A stretch of 64,000 nucleotides of DNA from DASYKT01 sp035995185 (lineage in GTDB: Bacteria; Acidobacteriota; Blastocatellia; Pyrinomonadales; Pyrinomonadaceae), in NCBI GenBank assembly GCA_035995185.1, contig DASYKT010000009.1, forward strand, positions 30,947 through 94,946. Direction: 5' to 3'. The position numbers and the translations under genes were made by a program. Below are positions 16,552 to 25,335 of the stretch, piece after piece. The number at the start of each line of letters is the position of its first letter. Position 1 is the stretch's first letter. The notes below the pieces were generated by a model. It was not told where the DNA came from, made no database searches, and worked only from the letters and a program-made list of their open reading frames with translations.

Positions 16552-17256
16552 TTATAGCTTTTCCATCTCCTGCAGCGCCAGCTTGGCAGCCATCATTTCC
16601 GCCGCCTTTATCGATAAGCCCTGGCCGCGCATTTTCCCGCCGTCCCAGTTTGCCTCGACATAAAAAGTGCGCGAGTGCGGCGGGCCTTCGGTCTCGATCA
16701 CCGTGTATTTCGGGGCCGATTTTTTTGCCGCCTGCAGTTTTTCCTGCAGCAGCGTCTTGTAATCGAGCGCCGAGCCGGGTGTTATCCGGGTGAATTCTTC
16801 CGCCAGCAGCCGGTGCACCAGGTTGCGCGCCGATATATATCCCCGATCAAAGAACACCCCGGCGATCACCGCTTCCAGCGCGTCCGCCAGCAGGGCCTGT
16901 TTTTTTCGCCCGCCGGTCTTTTCTTCGCCTCGGCCCACGCGCAGGAAATCTCCCAGCTTCAATTCTTCCGCCAGCCGCGCCAGCGTCGCCGTGCTCACCA
17001 GGTGATGTTTCATCAGCGTGAGCTCACCTTCGGTAGCGTCCGGATTTTTCTTGTAAAGATACTCCGCGACCGCCGCGCCCAGCACCGAATCGCCGACAAA
17101 CTCCAGCGATTCATTGTGCAGCTTTCTGATCTCCAGTTTGTTTGACGTGGAGTTTTCGTGTGCCCACGAGCGGTGCGTTACCGCCCTTTCGAGTAAAGCT
17201 ATTTTTTGAAACCTGTATCCCAGCAAGTGTTCTAATTTATTAAGACTTCCGGCCAT
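16552..17256 (-). CDS. rnc: ribonuclease III
   Basis: 234 residues. The catalytic signature HNESLEFVGDSVLG is at 47-60, with the second acidic cluster in ALLADALEAVIAG near 120. The C-terminal double-stranded RNA-binding domain starts at DYKTLLQEKLQ (about 164) and ends with the KAAEMMAAKLALQEM helix. It processes rRNA precursors and double-stranded RNA. Probably co-transcribed with lepB. Confidence 0.97.
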   Translation of the reverse strand: MAGSLNKLEHLLGYRFQKIALLERAVTHRSWAHENSTSNKLEIRKLHNESLEFVGDSVLGAAVAEYLYKKNPDATEGELTLMKHHLVSTATLARLAEELKLGDFLRVGRGEEKTGGRKKQALLADALEAVIAGVFFDRGYISARNLVHRLLAEEFTRITPGSALDYKTLLQEKLQAAKKSAPKYTVIETEGPPHSRTFYVEANWDGGKMRGQGLSIKAAEMMAAKLALQEMEKL

Positions 17257-17308
17257 TTCTATAATGAAGACATCTTAACGTATTCACCTTTAAAAACATA
17301 AAGCCGCT

Positions 17309-17346
17309 AAAAGCATAAAGCCGGATGCTTTCACACCCGGCTTTAT
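17309..17346 (-). terminator. Rho-independent terminator
   Basis: ATAAAGCCGG (17315-17324) and CCGGCTTTAT (17337-17346) form a 10-bp stem. On the minus strand it is followed by a short T-run. It ends the transcript of the gene at 17371-18687 before rnc. Confidence 0.7.
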
Positions 17347-17370
17347 CTTAGAAACAGCTAATGAATGATC

Positions 17371-18687
17371 CTAGCGGCCCGCTTTCTTTTTCGTCGCGGC
17401 CCTGGCTACCGTACCCTTGGTTCCCTTGACCGCGCCGCTGGGCTTGGCCGGGGTCGTGCTCGCCGGTTTGGTAGTGGCCGGGGCGGCGGTTGCCGGGGGT
17501 TTGACCGTGTTCGCCGGCGCCGTAGCCGCCGGTTTGGTTCCCGGAACAGTCGAAGTAGCGGCGCCGCTGGTCGTGGTGGCCGGAATTTCTTCCGGTATCG
17601 GCGTTACCGGCGTTGCCGGATCGACAAAAGGCTTGGTCATTACATTATTTACATATTCATTTACGCCGTCAGCCTTCTTAAAGCGCGCATTGTAAACAAC
17701 GTCCACCGTCTTGCTCAAATTGTCCTTAAAGGTCTGCGTCTGCTTCGGATCGTCCTTGGCGATCTTCAAGGCCCGCGCATAAGCATCCAGCCCGCGGTCG
17801 GCATACGCCAACTGCATTTCACGGATGTTCTTGCACTGGTCCGTATCTTCGGTCAGGTTCTTACAGGTCTTATTGAATTCGTCGACCTGGGCGTTTAATT
17901 CTTCTAGGTAATACCGTCCGATATTCTGATACGGCAAAGGCGATTTTTTGATATCCGGCGATTCGAATTTTACGGCCTTGTAGTAATAAGGAGCGGCTTC
18001 TTTAAAGAGCGCGCGGCTGCGGGTGGTGTCTTTATTGGTATCGGATGTTAACCGGGCGATGATAAAGTTCATCCACGCCGACGCATTATCTTTGGACTTC
18101 AAAGAGTAATTTCCACCGCCCCAATTCTGCACCGTCGTATTATTGGCGGCGGGTGTCGCGTCGGATACGATGCCCGAATCGATCATTCTCAGCGCGGTCT
18201 TCGCGTAATTGACCACCTCACCGTTGTAGGTGTAATCCGAGGGCGAATTAAAAGCCAGGTCAAAATAGCCTATTTGCGCCATGAACAAAGCAATATCCAG
18301 CTTGAGGGTGTCTTTCGGCTCGAGCCGCATGATCTCACGGGCGCTGTCAAAAGCTTTTTTCCAATTCTTGGTAGTGACGCCCTCGTTTAGATCCTTATAC
18401 GCTTTTTTAAGCGGATACTCGTCGCGTCTCTTCTTAAGATTCGCCACCTGTTTGCTGACAAAATCTGAATACGTATCCGGCGGGGTGCCGTATTTTTTCA
18501 GGTAATCTTCGCCGATGACGATACAGGCATCCATCGGGGCCGGCTCCTGTGCTTTATAGCATTCGGTAAATTTTGTATATAACGCGTTTTTCTCCACGTC
18601 ATCCTGGGCCGAAACGCTGACCACTCCACAAGCCAGAGCGGCCGCGGCTAGTGTGCCCAAAACAAGTTTATTAAATGATCTTTTCAT
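17371..18687 (-). CDS. exported TPR-like protein with Pro/Ala/Thr-rich tail
   Basis: 438 residues from the ATG at 18687, which has GGAGGAA 10 nt upstream; an ATG at 18705 lies before the Shine-Dalgarno and is unlikely. Signal peptide about 1-27 (LGTLAAAALACGVVSVSA). The body is helical with TPR-like spacing, e.g. VVNYAKTALRMID and LFKEAAPYYYKAVKF. The last 85 residues are a low-complexity tail of Ala, Thr, Pro and Val ending in basic KGTVARAATKKKAGR. No named family. It may be a periplasmic scaffold. Confidence 0.75.
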   Translation of the reverse strand: MKRSFNKLVLGTLAAAALACGVVSVSAQDDVEKNALYTKFTECYKAQEPAPMDACIVIGEDYLKKYGTPPDTYSDFVSKQVANLKKRRDEYPLKKAYKDLNEGVTTKNWKKAFDSAREIMRLEPKDTLKLDIALFMAQIGYFDLAFNSPSDYTYNGEVVNYAKTALRMIDSGIVSDATPAANNTTVQNWGGGNYSLKSKDNASAWMNFIIARLTSDTNKDTTRSRALFKEAAPYYYKAVKFESPDIKKSPLPYQNIGRYYLEELNAQVDEFNKTCKNLTEDTDQCKNIREMQLAYADRGLDAYARALKIAKDDPKQTQTFKDNLSKTVDVVYNARFKKADGVNEYVNNVMTKPFVDPATPVTPIPEEIPATTTSGAATSTVPGTKPAATAPANTVKPPATAAPATTKPASTTPAKPSGAVKGTKGTVARAATKKKAGR

Positions 18688-19031
18688 TAGCTGAATTTCC
18701 TCCAAAGCTACTACTCTCTATATGCTTTTATGCGGAACCGAACCCTTCCCGTTCCTGCGTTAATCAGATGATGACCCGCAGAAAAGGGTTGTAATATTTT
18801 TACCCCGAAACCGCTCTGCCGAATTGTCTTACTTCCCCCATATTAGCAAAAGCGCGCACACGACGGAAGCAGATATATTTACGTACTTACATCTAAAGTG
18901 TCAAGCGGTAAAAGAATTTTGCTTTTCGTGCATCAAATGTTTGCCTGAATTGCCTGATACCGATAAGATTTCAGGTTAAAATGGCATTGTTTACCGGAAA
19001 TATCAAATTAAAGTAGCCCTCCGGAATAAAA
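18688..19031. other. divergent intergenic region (about 340 bp)
   Basis: It separates the exported TPR-like gene (minus) from the sensor kinase (plus) and must hold both promoters. AT-rich around 18840-18990. I see no convincing repeat, small gene or clear operator. Confidence 0.4.
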
Positions 19032-20519
19032 ATGAGATTTTTTACTACCTTGCGCGCAAAGTTGTTGATAGTTATGGGGATACTCCTCGTAACGACTCTC
19101 AGTGTGCAGTATTACCTTAATGTCCGCCGCGAAACCAGCAGCAAAAGGCTTAACGACCGCCAGCAGCAGGCCCTGGTCGTGGGACTGACCTTAGGGGTCA
19201 GCGGCATCACTTCCCGGGACGAACTGAGCCAGCTGGTGGAAAAGGCCAGAGACACGCTTTATGACAAGTACACGGACCGGCGCCTAAAAGACATTATTAT
19301 TATCAACTCCGATTGGGAGATCTATGACACTCTTAATCCGGAATATAAGCCTACCAAGGACGCGGATGGAAATACGGTATTTAAAAAACTCGGTGAGATC
19401 CAAAATCTGCCGCCTTTAAGAGACGCGGACAGGCTGGGCGAAGCGAGCAGGAACTTTCCGAATGCGACCGGCGAAGATACCGATAGCGCGCAGCAGGAAG
19501 CCTATGCCATCCCCGTGCAAACCACCCAGGGCGTCTGGCATATCATGGTGATATTGAATGTGACCCCGATGGAAACCGCCCGGCGCGACGCTATTTTGCC
19601 GGTAGTGTACACCTTGGGCATTCTGCTGGCGTCGAGCATTATCGCGATCGTGCTGGTCTGGCGTTTTACCAAGCCGATCAGAAATCTTTCGGATGCGGCC
19701 AAACAGGTGGCGGAGGGCGACCTGCAGGTCCGCGTGGCGGACCATAAAAGAAGCGATGAAGTGGGCCTGCTGGCGCAAAGGTTCAATGAAATGACCGCCG
19801 AGCTCGAGAAATCGCGCGAACTCGAATCACAGCTTCAGGAAGCGGAAAAATCCGCGGTGGTCGGGCGGCTTGCTTCGGCCATCGCCCACGAGATCAGAAA
19901 TCCGCTCAATTACATCAATCTCACGCTCGATCATCTGCGGGCCAAATTCATTCCCGACGACAAGGAAAAACGCGAGATGTTTGAGCAGCTGACCTCGCAG
20001 CTCAAGTCGGAGGTGGGCCGGATAAATAATCAGATCAGCGATTTCCTGCGCTATTCGCGCCCGCTGAACCTCGACCTGCAGCCGGTAAATATTCGCGAGG
20101 TAATAGATAACTCGATGCTGCTGGTTCAGGGACAGGCGGAAGGATTGGGCATTTCGACCTCCGTCAACGAACCTCCCGGCACACCGCCGGTGCTGGGCGA
20201 TCGCGATGTTTTACGCTCGGTCTTTAATAATCTTTTTATCAATGCGGTGCAGGCGATGGAAACGTCGGGCGGTTCACTGTCGGTGGATCTTGTTCCGAAC
20301 GGTGAATTTGTCGAGATACATGTCAAAGACACCGGCTGCGCCATCCCCGAAGAAAATCTGCCCAAAATATTCGAACCGTATTTTTCCACCAAGGAAACCG
20401 GCACCGGCCTCGGGCTGGCGATCGCCAAACGCATAGTCGATAAACACAGCGGAACGATCGAGGTCACTTCTTCCCCAAATGACGGGACGCAGTTCAACAT
20501 TAAATTGCCAAAGGCATAA
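19032..20519 (+). CDS. membrane sensor histidine kinase (NtrB/ZraS-like)
   Basis: 495 residues. TM1 about 10-28, an extracytoplasmic sensing region (29-188), TM2 about 189-210, HAMP 211-263, then HisKA with phosphoacceptor H286 in AIAHEIRNPLNY, N-box NNLFINAVQAM and the ATP lid motif ETGTGLGLAI. The G1 box reads DTGCAIPE rather than DTGxGI, a minor variation. A matching sigma-54 response regulator occurs only 3.2 kb downstream, beyond a minus-strand block. The pair probably forms one two-component system; that is inference from gene type and orientation. Confidence 0.92.
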   Translation: MRFFTTLRAKLLIVMGILLVTTLSVQYYLNVRRETSSKRLNDRQQQALVVGLTLGVSGITSRDELSQLVEKARDTLYDKYTDRRLKDIIIINSDWEIYDTLNPEYKPTKDADGNTVFKKLGEIQNLPPLRDADRLGEASRNFPNATGEDTDSAQQEAYAIPVQTTQGVWHIMVILNVTPMETARRDAILPVVYTLGILLASSIIAIVLVWRFTKPIRNLSDAAKQVAEGDLQVRVADHKRSDEVGLLAQRFNEMTAELEKSRELESQLQEAEKSAVVGRLASAIAHEIRNPLNYINLTLDHLRAKFIPDDKEKREMFEQLTSQLKSEVGRINNQISDFLRYSRPLNLDLQPVNIREVIDNSMLLVQGQAEGLGISTSVNEPPGTPPVLGDRDVLRSVFNNLFINAVQAMETSGGSLSVDLVPNGEFVEIHVKDTGCAIPEENLPKIFEPYFSTKETGTGLGLAIAKRIVDKHSGTIEVTSSPNDGTQFNIKLPKA

Positions 20520-20563
20520 ATACGAAGTGGTGTCCTGAATTTTGGGACGACCCTTCTTAAACT

Positions 20564-20613
20564 CCCCTCCTTACAAAGGAGGGGTGGCGCGTTTTTCGCG
20601 ACGGGGTGGTTCT
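20564..20613. repeat. GACGGGGTGGTT-family element with terminator-like stem
   Basis: CCCCTCCTT (20564-20572) and AAGGAGGGG (20576-20584) form a perfect 9-bp stem. This is followed by GGTGGCGCGTTTTTCGCGAC and GGGGTGGTT, a segment repeated with few changes at 46861-46890. It sits between the convergent kinase and thioredoxin-like genes. Confidence 0.7.
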
Positions 20614-20620
20614 CTCGACT

Positions 20621-21482
20621 TTACCGCGCGGACCTTAGCTCATCGACCATCGCCCTCGCTCCTGCGATATCGCCGCGGTAGACTATCTTTCCCTGCCGGT
20701 CGATCACCAATGTGGTCGGGTATACTTTTACGCCGAGTTTCTCCGGCAGTTCTTCGTCAGCAGCGACCGCCACCGGAAATGTATAACCTTCTTCCCGGAT
20801 AACTTCAAAAGCTTCGCCGGGGCTTATCTTCTTCGATCGGTTTATCAATAGCGAAAACTACCACGGAAGGGTCGGACTTCAGCTTATCAAAGGCGGATTG
20901 AACTTGGGGAAATTTTTCAAAACATGCTCCGCAGCGCGTGAACCAGAAGTCAAGCAAAACCACCTTACCGTTAAAGTCATTCTCAGTAATAGTATTTTTC
21001 TGCTCGTCGAATGCCTCGAATTTTACCGGCAATTCATAAGCAGCAACTCTACCGGTGAAAGTTCCGTAATTCCGCTCGTTAAACCAAAAATCGTATCCCT
21101 GAAAATACATAAAAACAACGATGACACAACATAATGTTAAAGGAAGCAGATCAAACGGCCTTTTTATTTTCCAATAAAACAATCCGCAGACTATACCTAA
21201 AGTATGAAGTAACATATCGGGCAAAGTTCCCAGGGTGCCTTCAAAATGGGTAATTCTAATGGGTAACTGAAGCAGCCATAACCCCAAAAGCAAAGCACTG
21301 AAAATCTGCCAGTCGGTTAATCTGCTTTTGAATACTTTGAGGCAGAATAATGTCAGATATAAATAAGCGACAAATCCAATCAACGATGATTCCTGAATGC
21401 TTCTAAAGCCCCTTAAGGGAGATATCGCAACCATCAAAACTAAAGAAATAATAACGATCAGGAATGCGCTTTTATATTTCAT
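20621..21482 (-). pseudogene. membrane-anchored thioredoxin-like protein, frameshifted paralogue
   Basis: The 5' frame (21482 to about 20805) encodes several membrane helices and WFTRCGACFEKFPQV with a CGAC redox motif, then ends after DKPIEEDKP in an out-of-frame RRSF. The remainder (PGEAFEVIREEGYTFPVAV... to the stop at 20621) continues in another frame. The paralogue at 21506-22369 reads DKPGEAF through this point. The break is at a run of four G on the plus strand (20819-20822) where the paralogue has three. Removing one base restores about 286 residues. Recent decay and sequencing error are both possible. Confidence 0.8.
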
Positions 21483-21505
21483 ACATGCGTCAGTAAACTC
21501 TAAAT

Positions 21506-22369
21506 TTACCTACCGCGTAATTCATCGACCATCGCCGCCGCTCCTGCGATATCGCCGCGATAGACGATCTTTCCCTGCCGGTCGATCACCAAGGTGGTCG
21601 GGTATACTTTTACGCCGAGTTTTTCCGGCAGTTCTTCGTTACCGGCGACCGCTACCGGAAATGTGTAGCCTTCTTCGCGGATAATGCTAAAGGCCTCGCC
21701 GGGCTTATCGTCCTTGATAGGCTTATCGACTGCCATGATCTTTACCGAAGCGTCATCTTTATATCTATCGTAAGCTGCCTGGACCTGCGGAAATTTCTCA
21801 AAACAGATGCCGCAGCCGGTATACCAAAAATCCAGTAAGGCGATCTTGCCGTTAAGATCGTTTTCACTAATGATATTTTTCTGTTCGTCAAACGCTTCGA
21901 ATTTCGCCGGCAGAGCGTAAGCCTCGACCCGCCCGGTAAAAGTGCCGTAATTTAACTTATCGAGCCATCGATCATAGCCCTGGAAATACATATAAACGGG
22001 AACGATGGAGCAAAGTACCAGCGCGGCAAAATTTAAGGGCCTTTTCATCCGCCAATACAGCGCGCCGCAAATTACTCCCAATGAGTGTATCAGTGTGTCC
22101 GGCAATGAAATTAGTGTGCTGCTAAAAAGCCATATTCTTATGGGAATTTGAAAAAACCACAATCCGATCATTAACGCCAAAACGATCAGCCCGGTATTTA
22201 AATGTTTTTCATACCGGTAAATGCAAAACATTGTCAGGTATACTTCCAGCACAAAACCAACCAGTGAGGAAACCGCGAACCCCCCTCCATAACTACTTCG
22301 TAATGGAGTGATAACCAGGAAAAGAACCAGTGAGAAAGCAAAAATCTTTAAAAATGATCTGATCTTCAT
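21506..22369 (-). CDS. membrane-anchored thioredoxin-like (TlpA-type) protein
   Basis: 287 residues. The N-terminal half has four or five hydrophobic helices (about 8-22, 33-52, 60-80, 90-105, 115-128). The C-terminal half is a thioredoxin-like domain with the redox pair CGIC at 186-189 in FWYTGCGICFEKF, and the cis-Pro region VYPTTLVIDRQGKIVYRG. The domain should face the periplasm and exchange disulfides. It is the intact member of a tandem pair and lies directly downstream of a Cys-rich bacteriocin-like precursor gene. Confidence 0.85.
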   Translation of the reverse strand: MKIRSFLKIFAFSLVLFLVITPLRSSYGGGFAVSSLVGFVLEVYLTMFCIYRYEKHLNTGLIVLALMIGLWFFQIPIRIWLFSSTLISLPDTLIHSLGVICGALYWRMKRPLNFAALVLCSIVPVYMYFQGYDRWLDKLNYGTFTGRVEAYALPAKFEAFDEQKNIISENDLNGKIALLDFWYTGCGICFEKFPQVQAAYDRYKDDASVKIMAVDKPIKDDKPGEAFSIIREEGYTFPVAVAGNEELPEKLGVKVYPTTLVIDRQGKIVYRGDIAGAAAMVDELRGR

Positions 22370-22386
22370 AACTTTTTATTCGCAAT

Positions 22387-22545
22387 GAGTCAGTACCGGG
22401 AACGTAGTGACCGGCTTTCTTTAATGACGAACGATTAATGATTAGTGATTAATGAAGATATGTCCTGATAATGATGCCATTTATCACTAATCATTATTTA
22501 CTATCAGCTAAAACCAGCCGGTCACTGCGTTCCCGGTACTGACTC
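22387..22545. repeat. large nested inverted repeat (ACCGGGA...GACCGG family)
   Basis: Outer arms 22387-22416 and 22516-22545 are 30 bp with a single mismatch (GAGTCAGTACCGGGAACG... / ...CCCGGTACTGACTC). Inner arms AATGATTAGTGATTAATG (22437-22454) and its near-complement (22478-22495) form a second stem. A run of T follows at 22549-22556. The element at 50363-50443 has related arms. Confidence 0.9.
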
Positions 22546-22606
22546 GTTATTTTTTTGACTTCAAAGGGGCGCGGGACGACGAATGCCGTACCGCGCCCTT
22601 TAAACA

Positions 22607-23616
22607 CTACGGGTTATAACATGCAACGCCATTACACTCCTGGAAGAAAAATGCCCCGCAGCCTGTTATAAGATATTTGCAAATATTTCCGGCACATATT
22701 CCAAACCAGCATTGATCCCCTTCTCCGCGATGACAAGTACACTTGTTCAAAACAGGGAGAGGCGTTCCCTCCGTGGAAATTGTCGTCCCTGCCTTTTGTG
22801 GTTCTCCCAGCCTTGCCACCAGATTTCCGGCCTCTTCTTTAGAAAATGCCTGCAAAGCCTTATCAGTTAGCACAGTCAAAGGTTTGCCGACCTTTGCCTC
22901 CCACTGTGCATCTTTAGGACTCAATTCAAAGACTTCTAAAGTCATAAAATCCAGCACATCTGTAATAAAGCTTTTCTGAGAGGCAGTCAGATCAAGTGCC
23001 CTGCCAGATAGAGAGCAATATGAACTCTCCACAGATCACGTTTTTCCTCAGCGGTTGATTCTCTAAAAACCTCTTTTCTCTGCAGGTCATTTAGCGGAGT
23101 CAAATCTTCATATTTCTGGAGCATGAAGATATCGTCCTTGGTGGGGCCGAGATTTGCAAAAATCTCGAAGCGCTCTCTACCTTGAAACAGGGCTTTAGCC
23201 CTGCTGTCCAGTAAGATCGCTGTTTGCTCGGCTGCCGCTTGTTTTGCCGTATCGGTGTCACTGTATGAATCGGCCGTTAACATCGAGAGGCCATCGAGCA
23301 GCAGCGCCTTTTGCTCCGCCGTCAGGCCCGGACGCTTTACCAATTGAAAGGCAATATGGAATTTCATGACCGCCGCTCTGCTTTCGGGGGAAAGGCTGCG
23401 GAACATCCTTTGCATTTCCAGCATCCCTAAGCCCGAAAAGCTTAAATATTGCCCGATAACGCTGGTATTTGCCGCCTTTTGCGGCGTGTCATTTTTTGCC
23501 GCTTCTGCTGCGGCTGTTTTTTGCGCGTAGCTGTGCTGGGCAAAAATACTCATGACGCACAGAAGCATTCCGAATACTGATATTAAATTGTTCTTTCTCA
23601 CTTGGCTTACCTCCAA
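22607..23616 (-). pseudogene. fulvocin C-related bacteriocin precursor, split by a 1-nt frameshift
   Basis: The 5' frame (23616-22987) has a signal peptide (about 10-31), a helical leader region and ends LYLAG|HLI. The 3' frame (to 22607) continues as GRALDLTASQKSF and ends in a Cys-rich domain of about 45 residues: CTCHRGEGDQCWFGICAG, then CKYLITGCGAFFFQECNG and CYNP. Adding one G at the GGG run (22999-23001 on the plus strand reads CCC) joins them to about 336 residues. The Cys pattern C-x-C...C...C...TGCG...C-x-x-x-x-C fits, from memory, the Myxococcus bacteriocin fulvocin C and its long precursor-like relatives. Whether it is toxic is unknown. Confidence 0.78.
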
Positions 23617-23766
23617 AATATGTGGTTATTCTGCGGTAAATTTAGGATGTGCAACCTGAAACCTGAGTTTGTGGAAGTTTCGCGGTAACTCACAGGCTTT
23701 ATTTACAATATGTTTTATACCACATGTTTTATACCACAAATTAGGCTACACTTACATCAAATCAGT

Positions 23767-25122
23767 ATGACGAGAAAAACGATCCTGGTAGTAGACGATG
23801 AAAAGGGCCAGCGCGAGATCCTAGAGGTGATCTTGTCCGGCGAAGGCTATGATGTGACCACCGCTTCGAGCGGCGAGGCGGCGATGAAATTCGTCCATGA
23901 CCGGCGCTTTGACCTGGTGCTGACCGACCTGAAAATGACCGGCATGAGCGGCATCGACCTGCTCAAGGAACTGGTCGCTTTCGATAAATCGATCATGGTC
24001 ATTTTGCTGACGGCGCACGGCACGGTCGATTCCGCTTTCGAAGCCAAAGACCTGGGCGCCTTTGCCTACCTGCAAAAACCTTACGAGCGGGAAAACCTGC
24101 TGGAAACCGTCGGCCGCGCGCTCAATAAACTGTCGCAGCTCGATACCGAGATCGTTTCTTCCTCGCCGGAAATGGACAGGGTCAAAAAGCTTATCTTAAA
24201 AGTTGCCAAGTCGAGCTCGACCGTGCTGATCCGCGGCGAAAGCGGCACGGGTAAAGAATTGATCGCCCGTTCGATACATCAAAACAGCCCGCGCTCCGCC
24301 GAAGTTTTCCAGGCCGTGAACTGCGCCGCCATTAACGAGAACTTGCTGGAATCCGAACTCTTTGGCCATGAAAAAGGTTCGTTTACCGGCGCGCACGCCG
24401 ATAAAAAAGGCCTCTTTGAAGTGGCCGACGGCGGCACCTTGTTTTTAGACGAGATCGGCGAGCTCGATATCAGCCTGCAGGCCAAGATCCTGCGCGCGCT
24501 GCAGGAAAAATCCATCCGGCGTGTCGGCGGCACCAAAGAGATAAAGACGGACGTGCGCGTGGTGGCGGCGACCAACCGCGACCTGCTCAAGATGACCGAG
24601 GAAGGCCGCTTTCGCGAAGACCTCTATTACCGGCTGAACGTTCTTTCGATCGAGATACCCGCGCTGCGCGAGCGCCGCACGGATATTCCGATGCTCATCG
24701 ACTTTTTTATCAAAAAGCACACGCGGGACACCAAGCGCGAAATAACCATGACGGCCGAAGCCGAGCGCCTGTTCAACGAATACGCTTTCCCGGGAAATGT
24801 GCGGCAGCTTGAGTCGGCCGTCGAGCGCGCCATCCTGCTCAGCGAAGATAACACCATCACCGTTGACGACCTGCCGCCGGAAATGATGCAGGGCGGTGTC
24901 AGAGCGGCCTCAGGCGACAGCCAGTTCAAGCTTCCCGCCGAAGGGATAAATTTTGAGGACGTAGAACGCGGCCTGATCATGCAGGCCATGGAACGCACCG
25001 ACAATAACATCACCAAGGCCGCCAAACTGCTCGGGCTGACCTTTCGCACGCTGCAATACCGGCTGGAAAAATTCGGTATCAAACGCGACGAAGGCGGAAC
25101 CGAAGAAGGTGAAGAGACTTAA
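23767..25122 (+). CDS. sigma-54-dependent response regulator, NtrC family
   Basis: 451 residues from the ATG at 23767 (MTRKTILVVDDE); longer in-frame starts add an implausible leader. Receiver domain with D10, D11, phosphoacceptor D54 in LVLTDLKM, and K in YLQKPYE. The AAA+ domain has GESGTGKE (157-164) and the sigma-54 contact loop as GSFTGA (204-209; GAFTGA is standard). Walker B is GGTLFLDEIGELD. The C-terminal Fis-type helix-turn-helix is TKAAKLLGLTFRTLQYRLEKF. It activates sigma-54 promoters; targets are not evident in the window. Confidence 0.95.
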   Translation: MTRKTILVVDDEKGQREILEVILSGEGYDVTTASSGEAAMKFVHDRRFDLVLTDLKMTGMSGIDLLKELVAFDKSIMVILLTAHGTVDSAFEAKDLGAFAYLQKPYERENLLETVGRALNKLSQLDTEIVSSSPEMDRVKKLILKVAKSSSTVLIRGESGTGKELIARSIHQNSPRSAEVFQAVNCAAINENLLESELFGHEKGSFTGAHADKKGLFEVADGGTLFLDEIGELDISLQAKILRALQEKSIRRVGGTKEIKTDVRVVAATNRDLLKMTEEGRFREDLYYRLNVLSIEIPALRERRTDIPMLIDFFIKKHTRDTKREITMTAEAERLFNEYAFPGNVRQLESAVERAILLSEDNTITVDDLPPEMMQGGVRAASGDSQFKLPAEGINFEDVERGLIMQAMERTDNNITKAAKLLGLTFRTLQYRLEKFGIKRDEGGTEEGEET

Positions 25123-25183
25123 ATATTAGCTGTGCTTGATATGTCAGGCGTTTATCGTTTTAGTTGTTTAATAATTTGATCTG

Positions 25184-25296
25184 TTTTTTTCGTGCTGTTT
25201 TCGTGTGATTTCGTGGTTACTTCCTATAAAACCCTTTTATTACAAGTTACAAAAACCGGAACCACGAACACACACTAAATAACACGAAAAAAGCAG
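25184..25296. repeat. intergenic inverted repeat, TTCGTGTGATTTCGTGG family (copy 2)
   Basis: Left arm 25187-25219 (TTTTTTCGTGCTGTTTTCGT, then GTGATTTCGTGGTTA) and right arm about 25257-25291 (CCGGAACCACGAACACACAC, then TAAATAACACGAAAAAA) pair imperfectly across a spacer of about 38 nt. Confidence 0.8.
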
Positions 25297-25335
25297 GATC
25301 ATCAAATATATTGAACAGAGCTTAGAGGTGTCACT

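Noticed and set aside
22607..23032. separate 141-codon gene starting MESSYCSLSG
   Set aside because: Its first residues are out-of-frame reading of the upstream gene; a single added base joins both parts into one precursor.
20621..23616. the fulvocin/thioredoxin block as a transposon
   Set aside because: No transposase, integrase or matching terminal repeats at both ends are visible; insertion is inferred only from gene order.
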